A stretch of DNA of 59,353 bases, from positions 1 to 59,353 of the forward strand of contig JAJZWA010000017.1 in the NCBI GenBank assembly GCA_021846965.1, in the 5' to 3' direction. Numbering within the stretch: position 1 is the first letter of the stretch; the number at the start of each line of letters is the position of its first letter. Positions 37,999-51,764 of the stretch are shown here, one piece after another. This DNA is from Pseudomonadota bacterium (GTDB taxonomy: Bacteria > Pseudomonadota > Gammaproteobacteria > Burkholderiales > Burkholderiaceae_C). Made by a program: the position numbers and the translations under genes. The notes under the pieces were generated by a model, which saw only the letters and a program-made list of their open reading frames with translations, did no database searches and was not told the DNA's origin.

Positions 37999-40529
37999 GG
38001 CACGGGCCCGGCGCGCGGGCCGGGCCTGGAGGCCGTGGCCGGCATGGGCATGCACACGCCGCCCGGCAAGGACAGCGGCCCGCTCCGGGATGGATGCGCG
38101 TACAGGTGCAGGGCGATGCGGCAGGCCTGGCGCCCGCCAGGGCCCCAGCGCACCACCAGCTGCCCGGGGTCCCCGCGCAGCCGGGCGTCGATGCGGCTGC
38201 CCTCCCCCACATACCCCACGAGGCGGTGCCGCGCATCGAATACCCGCGCCGCGAAGGGCAACGGCGCGCCCGCGGGCCGGCGCGCCGACACCAGCACCCA
38301 ACGGCCCCGTCGCGCGCGCAGGCGCACCGCCACGATGGCGCCCGCGCGCGGAATCACCTGCGCCGAGGTGTGCCGCAGCACGCCGGCCCGCGACAGCTCG
38401 ATGCCCACGCGATCACTGGCATAGGGCGTGAGGTAGGTGGCCACGCCGTAACCCCGGCTGTCGATCCTGGAGCCGGATCCGCCGAGCACCCGGGCCCCGG
38501 TGGCGCCCCCGGCCCGGATGAGGGCGATGGTGTCGCCCAGGTAGGGGGTGGCGGTCAGCCCGCCGTCGAAGGCCACCAGTCCGCCGCTGGCGTACATGGA
38601 CAGCGCCAGCGAACTGGCAGCGCCATTCGAGCCCGCGGTCGCGGCGGCGCCGAAACTCCCGGCGGGGCCGTGCCATGCGGCGTTGACCCCGGCGGAGCGC
38701 GTACCCTGCCCCGCGCCGGCCTGCACGGCGTAGTCCAGCACACCGTTCCTGCCCGCGCTGCCCGACAGCGACCATTGCGCGGAACTGGCACCCTGCCCAT
38801 CGCTTTGCACCCCGAATCCGGCCGAGGGCGCTGCGGCGCCGGCGCCCAGGGGCAGGGAGAGGTTCAGCGCCAGCCTGCGGGTGGGCAAGGCTGCGTCGGC
38901 ACCGAGCTGGCGGCTGAAGGACAGCGAAAGCTGCGCCCGCCCCAGACTGTGGGCGAAGCCGAACTGCACGGTGGTCTCGGGCTTCGCAATCTGCCAGTAG
39001 TGGGTACGGCTGGCGCTCAGGTACACCGAGCCCGCCCTGGACAGCGCCCGCGTGCACTGGACTTGCAGGACCTGGCGGGCACGGGCATAGACCAGCGTAT
39101 CGGCGGGCGCGCCATAGGCGTTCATCACATCCTGCGGGCCGTAGTAGCCCCGGGACTGGCGCAAGGCGCTCAGGCTCAGGCCGGTGTCGCCCGTGGCCAG
39201 GTTCCAGGTGCCGCGCAGGCGTCGACCCTGCTGGCGACCCAGCAGGGGATGCTCGAAGCGCGCACGCGTGAGATCCAGCTCCAGCGCGCCCACCGTGGTG
39301 TTGAACGCGGCCCCCAGCGCCTGCGCGTCATAGCCGCGCGCGGCTATGAGGCCGAATTCGCCGGTGACGCTGTCGTTCACGCCGAGCAGCAGGCTGCCCA
39401 GGGCCAGGGGCCTGTCGGCCGCGCTGCCCGCGGGGCCCATGCGTCCGGCCAGGAGTTGGTAGGCCACATGCCCCGGCCGCTGCAACTGGGGAATCAGCGA
39501 GGCGGGCACCTCGAAGCTGCTCGCCCGACCGTCGAAGGGGCTGACCGTCACCCGCAGCGCCGCACCTGCCGCGGACGGGTACAGATCGTTGATCTCGAAG
39601 CTCCCCGCGGGAACCGTGGTCTGGTACAGCAGGACTCCGTTCTGGGTCACCCGCACCGTCGAGGCCGAGGCGGCAAAGCCGTGGATCACCGGTGCGAAGC
39701 CCTGCTCGGAGGCCGGCTGCATGCGCGGATCGCTGGCCAGCATGATGCCGCGGAAGGTCACGCTGTCCAGCCATTGCCCGTCGCTCTGGCCCTGGCCCAG
39801 CAGCAGGTAACCACCGAGTCCGGCGACGTCATGACGCAGGTCCGTGCGGATGCTGGCGTAATGCAATGCCTGCCCGCTGTTGCCTTCGAGGGTTCCGCTG
39901 TGGCGAAACTGCCAGGCCCCGGCATTCAAGCCCCACTGCAGGCCCAGGAACAACTGGCCATGGTTGCCCGCCACCGTGTCCGCCCGGCTGCGCACGGCGT
40001 TGAACTGGTAGTTCAGGCGTGCCGCGGTGATGCCGTTGCTCCAGCGGCTCGGCGAGACCCAGCCGCGCGGCCTGCGCATGCGGTCGATCGCCGGCGCGGC
40101 GATGTCCACGCGCAGGCGCGACAGGTCGAAGACCGCATGCAGTCCCGCGGCGAGCTCGCCGGCGCGCAGGCAGTCGGGCGCAGCCCGGCCGCGCAGCCAC
40201 TGGCGCGCGCGCGGGCGCAGACGCCGCGGGTCCAGGTCCAGGCGCCGCGCCAGTGCACGGTCCAGGCACACCTGCGCGCCACGCCCGCCGGGGCGCGCGC
40301 GCACCCGCACCTTGCGCGTAGCCAGCCAGGTGCCGTTGACATAGATCCGGCTTCGATACCTGCCCGAGGAAACGGGATTTCCATGCTCGTATTGCGACAA
40401 GGCAAGGGCATCGGCCCCGCCGCCGAAGACCAGGCGAGGGTCGAAGCGAACCGACGGCACCGATGCCGCCTGCGCCTCGACCATGCCCAGCACCAGGGCG
40501 AGGACCGCGGATGCCGCGCGGGCGTTCAC
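37995..40529 (-). CDS. Outer-membrane fimbrial usher
   Basis: An 844-residue FimD/PapC-type usher that forms the outer-membrane pore and assembles pilin subunits. There is a signal peptide (about 1-22, VEAQAA), then the N-terminal chaperone-binding domain (VRFDPRLVFGGGADALALSQYEHGN), a beta-barrel rich in alternating strands, the plug region PFDGRASSFEVPASL, and a C-terminal domain ending in YAHPSRSGPLSLPGG. The start is GTG at 40529, overlapping the chaperone stop in a GTGA junction. The order chaperone-usher-adhesin with overlaps at both ends indicates one transcript. Confidence 0.93.
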   Translation of the reverse strand: MNARAASAVLALVLGMVEAQAASVPSVRFDPRLVFGGGADALALSQYEHGNPVSSGRYRSRIYVNGTWLATRKVRVRARPGGRGAQVCLDRALARRLDLDPRRLRPRARQWLRGRAAPDCLRAGELAAGLHAVFDLSRLRVDIAAPAIDRMRRPRGWVSPSRWSNGITAARLNYQFNAVRSRADTVAGNHGQLFLGLQWGLNAGAWQFRHSGTLEGNSGQALHYASIRTDLRHDVAGLGGYLLLGQGQSDGQWLDSVTFRGIMLASDPRMQPASEQGFAPVIHGFAASASTVRVTQNGVLLYQTTVPAGSFEINDLYPSAAGAALRVTVSPFDGRASSFEVPASLIPQLQRPGHVAYQLLAGRMGPAGSAADRPLALGSLLLGVNDSVTGEFGLIAARGYDAQALGAAFNTTVGALELDLTRARFEHPLLGRQQGRRLRGTWNLATGDTGLSLSALRQSRGYYGPQDVMNAYGAPADTLVYARARQVLQVQCTRALSRAGSVYLSASRTHYWQIAKPETTVQFGFAHSLGRAQLSLSFSRQLGADAALPTRRLALNLSLPLGAGAAAPSAGFGVQSDGQGASSAQWSLSGSAGRNGVLDYAVQAGAGQGTRSAGVNAAWHGPAGSFGAAATAGSNGAASSLALSMYASGGLVAFDGGLTATPYLGDTIALIRAGGATGARVLGGSGSRIDSRGYGVATYLTPYASDRVGIELSRAGVLRHTSAQVIPRAGAIVAVRLRARRGRWVLVSARRPAGAPLPFAARVFDARHRLVGYVGEGSRIDARLRGDPGQLVVRWGPGGRQACRIALHLYAHPSRSGPLSLPGGVCMPMPATASRPGPRAGPVP

Positions 40530-41332
40530 GGCCGGAAGGTGACCGGGGCGTCGGCAGGGATGAAAGCTCCGAAGTCATTGATCACCTCGTAGCGCACGCG
40601 AGCCACGCGCGCGGCGCGGGGAAGGTCCCAGCTGCGAACCCCGAAGGGACGCACGGTGCCCTGCAGGGGCGCCGCGGGGGCTCGCCCCAGGCCCTGGCAG
40701 CGCAACCTGACGATCGGGATCACGTAGGGCGTGGGATTGCGCGCCTGCACGACGCAGCGCCCCTCTCCGCAATGCTCGCGCCAGCGCAGATCCCGCATGG
40801 CCTGCCCGGGTCCGCCGTGCAGGCCGGCGGGGCGATAGATCAACTTGATGCGGGTGCGGACCGCGAACTGGATATAGTCCGCCCCCGGGCGCAGGACGGG
40901 CCGCGGAGGGATGTCCAGCACGTTCAGCCAGTACAGGCTCTCCCGATCGGTGGGCAGCGCCGGCCCCGTGAACACCACGCCCAGACTTTGCCGGCGCCCT
41001 GCCTCGATGCGCACCATGGGCGGCGTGACCACGAAAGGAACCTGGATGTCCTGCGGCCTGGCCTGCGGGTTGCCGGCGTCGATCCAGGCCTGCATCAGCG
41101 CGGGCTGCCTGCCCACGTCGAGTACGTCGATGCGTGCGCCGCCGCTGCCCCCGCGGTAGATCAGGCGCGTGGCGCTGAGCACCAGGGCCCCCCGCGCGGG
41201 CACCCAGCAGGCGCCCAGCAGCGCCAGCCCGAACAGGGCGCGCAGCCCCCGGGCCCGCGCTCGATGCGCCCGCGGCAGCCGGCCGGGTGCCGCGCGGTCC
41301 GGGCTGCCCCGCCGCGACCATGGATGCGGCAT
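40526..41332 (-). CDS. Periplasmic fimbrial chaperone
   Basis: A 268-residue PapD/FimC-like chaperone of two immunoglobulin-like domains that donates a strand to pilin subunits. Domain 1 shows LVLSATRLIYRGGSGGARIDVLD, FVVTPPMVRIEAGRRQSLGVVF and the family hallmark SLYWLNVLDIPP near residue 145; KLIYRPAGL follows before domain 2. The N-terminus (MPHPWSRRG..., about 55 residues) is long, with a hydrophobic segment LRALFGLALLGACWVPARG acting as signal. The ATG at 41332 is the only good start. It is 26 bp after the pilin gene. Confidence 0.92.
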   Translation of the reverse strand: MPHPWSRRGSPDRAAPGRLPRAHRARARGLRALFGLALLGACWVPARGALVLSATRLIYRGGSGGARIDVLDVGRQPALMQAWIDAGNPQARPQDIQVPFVVTPPMVRIEAGRRQSLGVVFTGPALPTDRESLYWLNVLDIPPRPVLRPGADYIQFAVRTRIKLIYRPAGLHGGPGQAMRDLRWREHCGEGRCVVQARNPTPYVIPIVRLRCQGLGRAPAAPLQGTVRPFGVRSWDLPRAARVARVRYEVINDFGAFIPADAPVTFRP

Positions 41333-41358
41333 GCTCGATCCCGCCCGGCGGCCGCGGC

Positions 41359-41937
41359 TTATTGGTAGACCACGGAATAGGTGACCTGGGAGCTGAAGGC
41401 CCCGGCCGTCGCCGCGGCATTCGCGGCGTAGTACGCGACCAGGAAGGTCTGCGAACCCGAGCCGCTGGCCAGGGTGGCGGTCTGCACGCCCTGCGAGCCG
41501 CTGGGCTTGCCGAGCAGCACCGAGCTGCCGTCGAGGTTCGTCACGCAGGCTTCCACGTTGCTGGCACTGGCCGTGGCCGTATTGCTCAGGCAACCCGAGG
41601 TGAAATCCTCGATGCCGCTGGCTTCGAAATACACCGTCGCGCCGGTCAGGCCGCTGGAACAACCCGAGAAACTGATGGTCAGCGGCGTCGCGCCCGCCTT
41701 GCTCCCGACCGTCGACAAGGCCGCCGTGGACACCGTGGGCAGCACGAGGGTCGCGTTGGCCGAACTGGTGCCGCCGGCATTGATGGTGCAGGTATTGGCG
41801 GTCACCTGCCCGGTAATGGTGATGGTTCCGTCGCTGGCGTGCGCCGACGGAGACGCCAGCATCGCCGCCGCCAGCAGCGCCGGCAGCGACAGCATGAACC
41901 AGGCGTGGCCGCGCACGCCGTATTGAATGAATCGCAT
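41359..41937 (-). CDS. Type 1-like fimbrial major pilin
   Basis: A 192-residue pilin. Signal peptide about residues 1-34 (ending PSAHA), then the classical N-terminal extension GTITITGQVTANTCTINAGG with the first conserved cysteine, the partner cysteine in ISFSGCSSG, and the terminal SQVTYSVVYQ strand with penultimate tyrosine. Subunits of this kind polymerise by donor-strand exchange. It is first in the pilin-chaperone-usher-adhesin operon, consistent with being the most abundant subunit. An AT-rich region upstream carries likely control signals. Confidence 0.9.
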   Translation of the reverse strand: MRFIQYGVRGHAWFMLSLPALLAAAMLASPSAHASDGTITITGQVTANTCTINAGGTSSANATLVLPTVSTAALSTVGSKAGATPLTISFSGCSSGLTGATVYFEASGIEDFTSGCLSNTATASASNVEACVTNLDGSSVLLGKPSGSQGVQTATLASGSGSQTFLVAYYAANAAATAGAFSSQVTYSVVYQ

Positions 41938-42373
41938 CGCATTCCCCCGCCGGAACCCTGCTGTGGACGCAGGTCGCGGCTCATGGCCCTGAACCCGGGA
42001 TCCGCCGCGCATGGCGCGACGGGCACGAATGGCATCTTAGGGCCGGGGTATGATCAAACTGTCAAAGCAAAATCATTATCCAATCAAACAAAAATAGGAT
42101 TCCGATATTCAACGAGAAAATCATGCCTGCTTATCACGATTTTCCCGTTCCAGACCTTCGCGACCCCTCGCGCGAGCGCCCGGGCCGCGTCACTCGCATC
42201 GCGCGCACCAGCGCTTGAGGCCACGCGGCGTCGCCTGCGGCCGCGAGGGTGTCCAGGATCCACTACGCTACCGTGCCTGCCCGCAATCCGGCAGCTCGGC
42301 CCCGCACAGCTCGCGGGCGCGCACGGGCCGCGCCGGGCAGGATCTCCCGCCCGAGTGCACGACGTCCACAGGT
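41938..42373. other. AT-rich control region between the fimbrial operon and mutS
   Basis: No credible gene. From about 42045 to 42150 the sequence is conspicuously AT-rich for this genome. On the minus strand a perfect TTGACA (42060-42065) faces the pilin gene, with TAAGAT (42034-42039) 20 bp further on, longer than optimal spacing. No run of short tandem repeats suggesting slipped-strand switching was seen, and no clear pair of invertible repeats. Confidence 0.55.
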
Positions 42374-45008
42374 ATGCAAAACCCCGCCAGCAGCCCGCAA
42401 TCCTCCCGTAGCGCCGAGCTGCCCCGGGATCTGTCGGCGCACACCCCCATGATGCAGCAATACCTGCGCATCAAGGCCGAGCATCCGGAGCACCTGTTGC
42501 TCTACCGCATGGGCGACTTCTACGAGCTGTTCTACGCCGATGCCGAAAAAGCCGCCCGCCTGCTCGACCTGACGCTGACCCGGCGCGGCCAGTCGGCCGG
42601 CGAGCCCATCATCATGGCCGGGGTTCCGGTGCAGGCGCTGGACAACTACCTGGCCAAGCTGGTGCGCCTGGGCGAGTCGGTGGCCATTTGCGAACAGATC
42701 GGGGATCCGGCCACCAGCAAGGGCCCGGTGGAGCGCCGCGTCGAGCGCGTGGTCACCCCGGGCACGCGCCTGCACGACGGCCTGCTCGACGAGCGCAGCG
42801 ACTGCGCGCTGCTGGCCGTGGCGCCGGCGGCCTCGCGCCGCCAGCCGGAGATCGGCCTGGCCTGGCTGGTGCTGTCCAGCGGCGCGCTGCACCTGGCGCA
42901 ATGCCGGGCCGAGGAGCTCGGCGCCTGGCTTTCCCGCATCCAGCCGGCCGAGGTGCTGTGGCCGGCGGGCGAGGCGCCGGGCGACGTGCCGCAGGACCTG
43001 CCGATCACCCCGCGGGCGGCCTGGCAATTCGACGCCGAGGCCGGGCTTCAGCAACTGCGCCGTGCCCTGGGCGTGCACGACCTCGGGGCCTTCGGAGCCG
43101 AGGGCCTGCCGCGGGCGCACGCCGCGGCGGCGGCCCTGCTGGGCTACGCGCAGCAGACCCAGGGGCGCGAGCTGGGACACCTGGCCGAGTTGCAGGTCGA
43201 GCGCTTCGAGGACTGCGTGCTGCTGGACGCCAATGCGCGGCGCAACCTGGAGTTGTTCAGCACCCTGCGCGGCGAGGCCTCGCCGACCCTGCTGTCGGTG
43301 CTGGACAGCTGTGCCACCGCCGCGGGCAGCCGCTTGCTGCGCGCCTGGCTGACGGCGCCACCGCGCGACCAGTCGGTGGCGCGCGCACGCCACGCCTCGG
43401 TGCAGGCCCTGCAGCAGCAGGGCTTCGAGGAACTGCGCGAGGCGCTGCGCGGCCTGGCCGACCTGGAACGCATCGCCGCGCGCACCGCCCTGCAGCAGGT
43501 TCGGCCGCGAGAGCTCTCGGCCCTGCGCGACACGCTGCAGCGCCTGCCGCAGGTCGCCGCCAGCGTGCAGACGCAGGACCCCATGCTGACGCAACTGCGG
43601 GCCGCGCTGGAACCCGGCCAGGCCGGGCTGGACCTGCTGCAGCGCGCCCTCGCCGAGAGCCCCGCGCTGAACCTGCGCGACGGAGGGGTGTTCGGCGAGG
43701 GCTTCGACGCCGAGCTCGACGAGTTGCGCGCCATCGGGCGCGACTGCAGCTCCTTCCTGCTCGAGATGGAGGCGCGCGAGCGCGAACGCACCGGCATCGG
43801 CAATCTGCGCGTGCTCTACAACAAGGTGCACGGCTTCGCCATCGAGGTCACGCGGGGCCAGGCCGACAAGGTCCCCGACGACTACCGCCGGCGTCAGACC
43901 CTCAAGGGCTCGGAGCGCTACATCACGCCCGAACTCAAGGCCTTCGAGGACAAGGCGCTGTCGGCGCAGGAGCGATCGCTGGCGCGCGAACGGGTCCTGT
44001 GGGGCGAGCTGCTGCAGGCCCTGCAGGCCGCCGTGCAGCCGTGGCAGCGCGCGGCGCGCGCGCTGGCCCGCCTGGACGTGCTGGCGGCGCTCGCAGAGCG
44101 GGCACGCACCTGGAACTGGGTGTGCCCGGAGCTGTCGCCCCTGCCCGGCATCGAGATCCGCGCCGGGCGCCACCCGGTCGTGCAGGCCCAGGTGGAGCGC
44201 TTCGTGCCCAACGACTGCGTGCTGCTGCCGGGCAGCCGCACCCACATCATCACCGGGCCGAACATGGGGGGCAAGTCCACCTACATGCGCCAGACCGCGC
44301 TGATCGCCCTGCTGGCCTGCATGGGCAGCTTCGTGCCGGCCGCCAGTGCGCGCATCGGACCGCTGGACGCCATCCACACCCGCATCGGCGCCTCCGACGA
44401 CGTGGCCGGAGGCCGCTCCACCTTCATGGTGGAAATGAGCGAGGCGGCCTCCATCCTGCGCAGCGCCGGGCCGAACAGCCTGGTGCTGATGGACGAGATC
44501 GGGCGCGGCACCTCCACCTTCGACGGCCTGGCGCTGGCGCTGGCCATCGCCTCGCACCTGCACGAGCGCTGCCGCAGCTACACCCTGTTCGCCACCCACT
44601 ACTTCGAGCTCACCGATTTCCCGGCCCACCATCCGCAGGCGCTGAACCTGCACGTCAGCGCGGCCGAACACGATGCCGGCATCGTGTTCCTGCACGAGGT
44701 GCAGCCGGGGCCGGCCAGCCGCAGCTACGGCGTGCAGGTGGCGCAACTGGCCGGCATGCCCGCCGCCGTGCTGCGCGACGCGCGCCTGCGCCTGCAGGCG
44801 CTGCAGCAGGCGCAGGCCGAGCGCCTGGCCCAGCTGGACCTGTTCGGCGCCCCCGCGCAGGAGCCTGCCGCCGAGCTGCCGCAGGCGCCCGAGGATGCGG
44901 CCGCGCGCGAGCTGCTGAACGAGCTGGCGGCTCTGGACTGCGACGCCCTCAGCCCGCGCGAGGCCCTGGAGCAGCTGTACCGCCTGTGCCATCGAGCGCG
45001 CGCCGCGG

Positions 45009-45016
<8 letters not shown>
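42374..45016 (+). CDS. mutS: DNA mismatch repair protein MutS
   Basis: An 880-residue mismatch sensor ATPase. Domain I carries the mismatch-probing phenylalanine in [17 protein letters not shown] near residue 45; the C-terminal ATPase has Walker [15 protein letters not shown] near 630, and the signature/Walker [12 protein letters not shown] and [14 protein letters not shown] near 700, followed by FATHYFELT. The helix-turn-helix tail ends in [10 protein letters not shown]. Start ATG at 42374 gives a 25-residue lead before [16 protein letters not shown]; an ATG at 42449 would give the shortest form. Its end overlaps the hydrolase start by 8 bp. Confidence 0.97.
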
Positions 45017-47590
<2,574 letters not shown>

Positions 47591-47616
47591 GTCTCATCCG
47601 CCCCCGGAGCCCTGCG

Positions 47617-48453
47617 ATGCAACTGTGCGGATTCGAGGCCGACAACCGCAGCCCCATCTTCCTGATCGCCGGCACCTGCGTGATCGAGAGCCGCCAGCTG
47701 GCGCTCGACACCGCCGGCGAGCTCAAGACGATCTGCGCCGACCTGGGCGTGCCCTTCATCTACAAGTCCTCCTTCGACAAGGCCAACCGCTCCTCGACCA
47801 AGTCCTTCCGCGGCCCCGGCCTCGAGCAGGGGCTGCGCATCCTGGACGAGGTGCGCAGCCAGATCGGCGTGCCGGTGCTGACCGACGTGCACGAGGACAC
47901 GCCGCTGGATGAAGTGGCCGCCGTGGTCGACGTGCTGCAGACCCCGGCCTTCCTGTGCCGGCAGACCAACTTCATCCAGAACGTGGCGCGTCGCGGCAAG
48001 CCCGTGAACATCAAGAAGGGGCAGTTCCTGGCCCCCTGGGACATGCGCAACGTGGTGGACAAGGCGCGCGCCGTGGGCAACCAGCACATCATGGTCTGCG
48101 AGCGCGGTGTGAGCTTCGGCTACAACACCCTGGTGTCGGACATGCGCGGACTGGCCGTGATGCGCGACACCGGCTGCCCGGTGGTGTTCGACGCCACCCA
48201 CTCGGTGCAGCAGCCCGGCGGGCTGGGCGAGCGCTCGGGCGGCCAGCGCGAATTCGTGCCGGTGCTGGCGCGCGCGGCGGTGGCCGCCGGCGTGGCCGGC
48301 GTGTTCGCCGAGACCCATCCCGATCCGGAGCGTGCGCTGTCGGACGGCCCCAACGCGATGCCGCTGCGCCACATGCGCGCCCTGCTCGAAGACCTCTGCG
48401 CCATCGACGCGGTGGTCAAGCGACGCGACTACCTCGAACAGCAACTGCGCTGA
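47617..48453 (+). CDS. kdsA: 3-deoxy-D-manno-octulosonate 8-phosphate synthase
   Basis: Condenses phosphoenolpyruvate with arabinose 5-phosphate to KDO-8-phosphate for lipopolysaccharide core. The 278-residue protein shows [16 protein letters not shown] near residue 15, [14 protein letters not shown] near 47, [22 protein letters not shown] and [10 protein letters not shown], then [17 protein letters not shown] near 150 and [17 protein letters not shown] near 230. It lies 26 bp after pyrG and 45 bp before eno. Confidence 0.97.
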   Translation: MQLCGFEADNRSPIFLIAGTCVIESRQLALDTAGELKTICADLGVPFIYKSSFDKANRSSTKSFRGPGLEQGLRILDEVRSQIGVPVLTDVHEDTPLDEVAAVVDVLQTPAFLCRQTNFIQNVARRGKPVNIKKGQFLAPWDMRNVVDKARAVGNQHIMVCERGVSFGYNTLVSDMRGLAVMRDTGCPVVFDATHSVQQPGGLGERSGGQREFVPVLARAAVAAGVAGVFAETHPDPERALSDGPNAMPLRHMRALLEDLCAIDAVVKRRDYLEQQLR

Positions 48454-49782
<1,329 letters not shown>

Positions 49783-49826
49783 GCGCAGGCCTTCACCCGA
49801 GCCGGCCCGCGAGGGCCCGATGTCCG

Positions 49827-50165
49827 ATGCGCCGTCTTCGCTGGGTCACCTTGGTACTGCTGGCGGCGCTGGCGCTGATGCAGTGGCCGCTGTGGCTGGG
49901 CGAGCGCGGCTGGCCCGCCGTGCACCGCCTGCGCGACGAGCTGCGCGCGCAACTGCAGTCCAACGAGCGCGCGCGCGAGGACAACGAAGCGCTCTCCGCG
50001 CGCGCCCACGACCTGCGCTCCGGCGCGCAAGCCGTGCAGGGCAGCGCGCGCAGCGAAATGGGCATGATGGAACCCGACGAGGTCTTCGTGCAGGTGCTGC
50101 CGGCCTCCAGCCCGCTACCGCCGGTGGCGGCGCCCTCGGCACCGTCACGCACGGCGCGGCGCTGA
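49827..50165 (+). CDS. ftsB: Cell division protein FtsB
   Basis: A 112-residue bitopic inner-membrane protein of the FtsQLB divisome complex: short cytoplasmic MRRLRW, one transmembrane helix at about residues 6-22, then a periplasmic coiled-coil (VHRLRDELRAQLQSNERAREDNEALSAR-type heptads, residues about 32-60) and the GMMEPDEVFVQV block. The C-terminal about 25 residues are Pro/Ala-rich. Position directly after eno is the standard placement. The ATG at 49827 is used. Confidence 0.9.
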   Translation: MRRLRWVTLVLLAALALMQWPLWLGERGWPAVHRLRDELRAQLQSNERAREDNEALSARAHDLRSGAQAVQGSARSEMGMMEPDEVFVQVLPASSPLPPVAAPSAPSRTARR

Positions 50166-50219
50166 GGCCGCGGGGCGCACGCTGAGGCCCCGCTGCTGCC
50201 CCGCCCCGCTGCTACCGTA

Positions 50220-51158
50220 CTACTGCGCCTGCGCCGGGCCGGGCGGCTGGTCCACGCCGGCGTGGAACAACTGCGCCGCGTCGACCAGGTCGAAGGCGTA
50301 GCCCGCCCCGCAGAACTCGCAGGTCACGTCGACCTCGCCCCGCTCGGCCAGCACCGATTCCACCTCCTCGCGGCCCAGCATGCGCAGCATCTGCGCCACG
50401 CGCTGCTTGGAGCAGGTGCAGTGGAAGCGCGGACGCAGGGGCTCGAACACCCGCGCGCCCTCCTCCCAGAACAGGCGGCGCAGCACTTCCCGGGGCTCCA
50501 GCTCCAGCAACTCGGCGCGCTGCAGGGTCGAGGCCAGATGCACCGCGCGAGAGAAATCCTCGTCGGCCCGCGCCGCGTCGGAGCCTGCCGTGCCGCCCGC
50601 GCCGGGCATGCGCTGCACCAGAAGCCCGCAGGCCGCGCGCTCGTCGGCGGCCAGCATCAGCCAGGACGGAATCTGCTCCGACTGGTCCAGGTACTGGCGC
50701 AGCACGGCCGAAAGGTCATGCAGCGCGCGCCCCTCGGCGTCGGCCAGGCCCACGATGCCCTGGTAGGGCTGCTGGCCGGGCTGGCGCGGGTCCAGCGTGA
50801 TCACGCATCGCCCGGCGCCGTGCCGGTTGGCCAGGCCCACCAGATCGCCCGCGGACGGCTCCTCCGGCAGCGACTCCTCGATTTCCTTGGCGGTGGCGCG
50901 CAGGCCGAAGTCGGGCTGGCATTCGGCCACCGCCAGGCGCAGCGGGCCGTCACCGTGGATCTGCAGGATCAGCGTGCCATCGAACTTGAGACTGCCGGCG
51001 AGCAGCGCCGAGGCTGCGCTCATCTCGCCCAGCAACTCCTGCACGCCGCTGCCGTGGCGCCTGCGGCGCAGCATCTCCTGCCAGGCATCGCCCAGGCGCA
51101 CGACGACGCCGCGCACATGGCCCTCGCCCAGCATGAACTTGAACAGACTGTCGGTCAT
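50220..51158 (-). CDS. hslO: Redox-regulated chaperone Hsp33
   Basis: A 312-residue holdase chaperone switched on by oxidation. The C-terminal zinc centre is intact: CTCSKQRVAQML near residue 240 and VTCEFCGAGYAFD near 275 (CxC and CxxC). The N-terminal domain shows GEGHVRGVVVRLGDAWQEML and the LKFDGTLILQIHGDGPL segment. Length and start at 51158 are normal. It follows the carbonic anhydrase-like gene by 10 bp on the minus strand. Confidence 0.95.
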   Translation of the reverse strand: MTDSLFKFMLGEGHVRGVVVRLGDAWQEMLRRRRHGSGVQELLGEMSAASALLAGSLKFDGTLILQIHGDGPLRLAVAECQPDFGLRATAKEIEESLPEEPSAGDLVGLANRHGAGRCVITLDPRQPGQQPYQGIVGLADAEGRALHDLSAVLRQYLDQSEQIPSWLMLAADERAACGLLVQRMPGAGGTAGSDAARADEDFSRAVHLASTLQRAELLELEPREVLRRLFWEEGARVFEPLRPRFHCTCSKQRVAQMLRMLGREEVESVLAERGEVDVTCEFCGAGYAFDLVDAAQLFHAGVDQPPGPAQAQ

Positions 51159-51168
51159 CGCGGCGGCT

Positions 51169-51708
51169 TCAGGCTGCGGGAGCGGCGGGAACTTCGCGCA
51201 GCTCGCGGAAATATTCGGCGCCCTTGTGCACGTAGACCTCGGCGGCGCGCCGCAGGCCCTGGATCTCCTCGGCGCTCAAGGGACGCACCACGCGCGCCGG
51301 AGTGCCCAGGATCAGGCTGCCGTCCGGAAAGCTCTTGCCCTCGGGCACCAGCGAGCCGGCACCGACCAGGCAGTCACGCCCGATGGTCGCGCCGTTGAGC
51401 ACCACGGCCTGGATGCCCACCAGGCTGCCGTCGCCGATGGTGCAGCCGTGCAGCATCGCCTGGTGCCCCACGGTCACGCCCTCGCCGATGCGCAGCGCAA
51501 AACCCGGATCGGTGTGCAGCACCGCGCATTCCTGCACATTGCTGCGCTCGCCGATCTCGATCGGCTCGTTGTCGCCGCGCAGCACCGCGCCGAACCACAC
51601 GCTGCAGCCTGCCGCCAGGCGCACGCGACCGATCACCCGGGCGGTGTCCGCGACGAACACGCCGGCGGCGAGCTCCGGCTTCCTGTCGCCGATCTGATAC
51701 ATAGCCAT
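51169..51708 (-). CDS. Gamma-carbonic anhydrase family protein
   Basis: A 179-residue left-handed beta-helix protein with the hexapeptide repeats of the YrdA/PaaY/gamma-carbonic anhydrase family. Three metal-ligand histidines are visible: VLHTDPG, then VGHQAMLHG near residues 75-100. WFGAVLRGDNEPIEIGE is the conserved turn with the catalytic-loop arginine. Whether it hydrates CO2 or is a thioesterase-like relative is not decidable from sequence. Start at 51708 (MAMYQIGDRKP) or 51702. It is divergent from aat (56 bp). Confidence 0.9.
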   Translation of the reverse strand: MAMYQIGDRKPELAAGVFVADTARVIGRVRLAAGCSVWFGAVLRGDNEPIEIGERSNVQECAVLHTDPGFALRIGEGVTVGHQAMLHGCTIGDGSLVGIQAVVLNGATIGRDCLVGAGSLVPEGKSFPDGSLILGTPARVVRPLSAEEIQGLRRAAEVYVHKGAEYFRELREVPAAPAA

Positions 51709-51764
51709 GAAGCGATCCTGCCAGTACGAACCATGAACGCGGCGAGAATAACCCATGCGCCCGC

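Noticed and set aside
41938..42373. Phase-variation switch for the fimbrial operon
   Set aside because: I found neither a homopolymer or short-repeat tract nor a pair of inverted repeats flanking the promoter region.
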